A stretch of DNA of 64,000 nt from Hevea brasiliensis (taxonomy: Eukaryota > Streptophyta > Magnoliopsida > Malpighiales > Euphorbiaceae). Location of the stretch: assembly GCF_030052815.1 (NCBI RefSeq), contig NC_079496.1, forward strand, positions 4,588,001-4,652,000, given 5' to 3'. The notes under the pieces were generated by a model, which saw only the letters and a program-made list of their open reading frames with translations, had not been told where the DNA came from and searched no databases. Made by a program: the position numbers and the translations under genes. This document shows positions 60,884-64,000 of this stretch, piece after piece (positions within the stretch are counted from its first letter, which is position 1; each line of letters opens with the position of its first letter).

Positions 60884-62221
60884 AATGTATAAGTTTGCTA
60901 ATCAGAGAAAGAGAGGGGTAAATGTTTCCTCCAGAGTATTAAGAGTGCAAGGGGACCAGACTAGCCTCCACCCTACCCTCAACTTGTGGCAAGAAGGGTC
61001 AAATTCTAGAGTTTTTATTGATCCATGCTTCATATATGGGTGATTAGGGAACACATGCTCTCTCTCCCCCAAGGGCCTTGTGAAGGGTTGATTTAGTTAA
61101 TCACATACTTACGCGCATGTTTTGACATATCAGGTGGAGGAATCATATGATATTATGGTAGATTTATCAAGTGGCATTTGGTATCATGGAAACAAATCCC
61201 ACCCTTTTTTGGGTATCCATATGACTTTAATCCATCTTTATTAGATATCCAATTAATAGGCTCAAAATTTTATTCACCAAATTCTGTTTGACCAAAAATT
61301 CCATATGATTCTCGATTATATATGAAAAACAAACAAAATATATATATTCCTCTCCTACATTATCCGTACTGCGAGGGTCTTAGGAGCCTAGGAAGAGGAT
61401 ATGATAATGCTTTGCTGCCACCACTATATATCTCCAGCTGCTTAAAAAATTCCACTCCATTTTATATTCCACAAAGGCAAACCTTCAACTTAAGAATACC
61501 CATTAGAAATGATTGTTTTGCTGCTATTGTAATAAATGAAAGGTTTGATAAGCGTTATATAGCTTGTTCATACACTGGTTTACACTATAAAACTACAAAT
61601 AAAATATTTTTTCACATTTGAAACGTTCAAGAAAATTAATTAACGAAAATCTTTTTGTCAAAGACAAAAATAAATTATTTTTAAAAGAGTAAATATTTTT
61701 TAAATTTTCGCAAGCTTATATAAATGCATATTAAGAATCTTGTAATTTTATGACAAACACACACCTATAAATTTATTGACAACTATCAGTTATATATCCT
61801 TCACCATCAATAGTTACCGTCGATCATTGGCAGCCTGTGGCAGTCACCAGGAATCAGTGGTAGCCACCAACACTTGGTGGTGGCCAATACAATTGACTAT
61901 TTTTATGTATTTAAATTTTCTCATATTCAATAATAAAAAATATATATTATTTATAGTTGAAATATTTTTAAAGCATTAAAATTGAAAATAAATAAATAAA
62001 TAAAAATTATTTTTTAAAAAAATATTATTGGCTAGACCTTATCTATAATGGATTTAAAATATAATTATATAAGACCTATATATTTAATTGGTAAATTTCA
62101 TCATACATCTTATATTTTAAGTCTATGGTAAATCGGATCTAAGTAAAAAAAATCAATTCTTAACTAGACAGACAAGAATTGATTTTTCTCTATTATGAAC
62201 TCAAAATATAAAAATGTTAGT
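60884..62221. other. intergenic DNA right of the LTR element
   Basis: No gene was recognised. The small open frames (60846-61043, 61322-61621) have no known family. AT-rich from 61620. Confidence 0.4.
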
Positions 62222-62690
62222 AAGGACGGCAACGGGTTGGCTGCTTGTGATATCCAATCCGACCAAATCCTAATATGATAAGTTTGGGACAGTTTCGGAT
62301 TTGAAAATAATACCTATGGCAAGTTTGAGTCATGTTCAAATTTTGAATGAATATCTGTTACTCGAATCCATCTATATAAATAATTAATTAAATATAAAAT
62401 ATATTTTTTATAATAATATTTATAAATTTTTATTTATTATATTTTAAATAAATAAAATTTAAATATTTTATAGAATTATTAAATTTTTAAAATATAAATT
62501 ATTTATAAAAAAATATTTTTTATGTAAATTATTAATTAAAATATATAAATTAAACAAGTTTAGATATTTGTAATAATAATTATGTTTGGGATAGGGTTGA
62601 ATTGTTGAAAATAAATTTTAATTAAGTTTAGGACATGTTTGGATATTAAGTATATTAATCAGATTCAAGTTTAGATTTGGGTAGGGTAAT
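62222..62690 (+). repeat. AT-rich dispersed repeat, second copy
   Basis: Opens GGACGGCAACGGGTTGG and ends near GGGTAGGGTAATTTTC. Its AT-rich core aligns with 41730-42115. The ends are reminiscent of repeats starting GGCAACGGG in plants, but I could not define terminal inverted repeats or a target duplication. Confidence 0.55.
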
Positions 62691-63693
62691 TTTCATAAGT
62701 ACTCTATCCATTACCTTCTCTATAGATAAATCTCACCATACATTTTATATCTTGAGTCCATATTAGATTATATCAAAAATCTTTTTTATAATATAATTTT
62801 GGTAATAACTAAATTATTGTTAGTGAAATAAATGGAGCAGGAAGTACTGTATTAGTAGGCGGCTGCCTTTGAGCGGCAACTGGATCGCGCCTAAGCTTTC
62901 CGGTGGCAAAAGTGACCCATCGTTGGCTTCTTATTAAGGTGAAAATTTATGGAGTTGGACTAGAGTAGATTAGCAAACTAAAAAGTAAAAGCTAGACTCG
63001 AATTATAGAATTTCTTAGAGAAAAAAAAAAAAAACACATGTTAGACTTGAATTATTCAACCTGTAATTCAGTGGCCTGGCTTCACCTAATTACTGTACAA
63101 GTTTGATAATTTGACAGAGGCAGAGTCTTCGCCATACATGGCATAAGTTTGCAATAGCGTGATCTACGATTGGTGATTGCACGTTCGAAAAGTTGCTGCT
63201 CCACAGGAGGAATTATATAAAAAAATAGGCTACAGCTGCTTCCCCGAAAGAACACATCAAAGCTACTTCAGCAAAAGAACATTACGTAAATACTTGGCAA
63301 TAATTCATATAAAATAGGCTGTGTCAGTGTTACGTAATGAAATACTTGCAATCTGGGCAAATTCATGCCACACTTTTATCAATCAATGGATTCCAAGGTA
63401 ATTAATTATAATTCCAAAATGGGAATCTTGGAAATTTTGGGCGAAAGAGAAGAATACTAATGAGAGTTGATGTGGGCATTACATGTGCATAAAATCAAAG
63501 AAGAAACTCTTGAATTTATATCGGAATAGATGCTGCTTGATTTTTATACTTAACAACTTGTAATCTAATTCCCATTAAACAATGGATTAGTTCGTCAAGA
63601 ATGCGCATTCTACAACAAAATTTTGCTAGGCCTATATGGGTACTTGCCCTCCAACAACATGACCAAAAGAAAAAAAATCTTGAACAGTATGTG
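62691..63693. other. intergenic DNA
   Basis: No gene was recognised. A-run at about 63019-63034. Confidence 0.4.
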
Positions 63694-63860
63694 TGTTACG
63701 ATCCCATTGCAAGAAAATTTGTGTCCCACATTAAAAGAACAAAATTTCAATGTGAGGTATATATTATGGACTCGAGCTTTTCAATCTTAATAGTTTATTT
63801 TTGAGGTGTTGTTCTCCTAAATTTGTATTAATAGTATTAGAGCCATTCATTATGACTCTA
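63694..63860 (+). mobile_element. possible short LTR of a TRIM-like element, with primer-binding site
   Basis: From 63694 the sequence reads TGTTACGATCCC, then GTGTCCCACATT, a TATATATTATGG segment, and about 135 bases on TAGTATTAGAGCCA (63830-63843), which resembles the initiator tRNA-Met primer site TGGTATCAGAGCCA. This pattern fits the short LTRs (100-250 bases) of terminal-repeat retrotransposons in miniature. A second LTR, if present, would lie beyond the window. The CA end of the LTR is not evident. Confidence 0.45.
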
Positions 63861-64000
63861 GTTGCAATCGTGCGGCATTGGTGGTGATGCAGAAATAGTA
63901 TTCTTTACATGTGTTTATAATTAATTAATGATGATTTTCTTAGGAAGGTTTTGCAATTTAAGCTATAAGGGTAGCATATTTCAAAAAATCATTATATATT

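Noticed and set aside
1..64000. CRISPR arrays, operons or phage-like systems
   Set aside because: None seen. The repeats present are microsatellites, transposons and tandem duplicates of a plant nuclear genome.

Overview
This is a nuclear window from a flowering plant. The evidence is intron-rich genes with GT-AG introns, AT-rich intergenic DNA, plant-only gene families (an A-type heat stress factor, a YGL/LRDR aluminium-induced protein, an LRR-EDR1-like kinase), Ty1-copia and Ty3-gypsy-type LTR elements and RTE-type LINE tails. Gene order points to a rosid eudicot. Malpighiales/Euphorbiaceae is only an impression from sequence style.
Layout from left to right: decayed Ty1-copia retrotransposon (1 to about 4.25 kb); heat stress factor of the A6b type (+, 6083-7623); about 5.9 kb of gene-free, AT-rich DNA with a small retroposon; an 18-exon dymeclin gene (+, 13510-21590) with two RTE LINE tails in its introns; a LINE RNase H scrap; a minus-strand aldo-keto reductase array with one intact 7-exon gene (24641-27132) and a broken copy on each side; a p24 cargo-receptor gene (+, 28763-31260); tRNA-Glu(UUC) (31770-31841); a YGL/LRDR protein gene (+, 32239-34930); the meiotic recombinase DMC1 (-, 37671-41350, 15 exons); an LRR-EDR1-like-kinase gene (+, 42687-50131) carrying a premature stop and an activation-segment deletion; a complete but non-coding LTR retrotransposon (51450-60878, TSD GTTTT); and AT-rich repeat-bearing DNA to the end, with a possible short TRIM-like LTR at 63694.
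From memory, HSFA6b, p24beta3, the YGL/LRDR protein and DMC1 are close neighbours on Arabidopsis chromosome 3 (At3g22830, At3g22845, At3g22850, At3g22880). Dymeclin and the LRR kinase are neighbours on chromosome 1 (At1g04200, At1g04210). The window appears to interleave the two sets, as expected of an ancestral block that was duplicated and fractionated in Arabidopsis. The genes are unrelated housekeeping, stress and meiosis genes and do not form a pathway.
Exon models were built by hand. For dymeclin, the AKR, p24, the YGL/LRDR gene and DMC1, the exon lengths sum to intact reading frames of 725, 344, 209, 249 and 344 residues. The most unusual signals are a terminal AT-AC (U12-type) intron and a second U12-like intron in DMC1, two lesions in the LRR kinase, a frameshifted C-terminal tail in the heat stress factor, and several retroposons with clear target-site duplications. 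No CRISPR array, operon or bacterial-style system is present.
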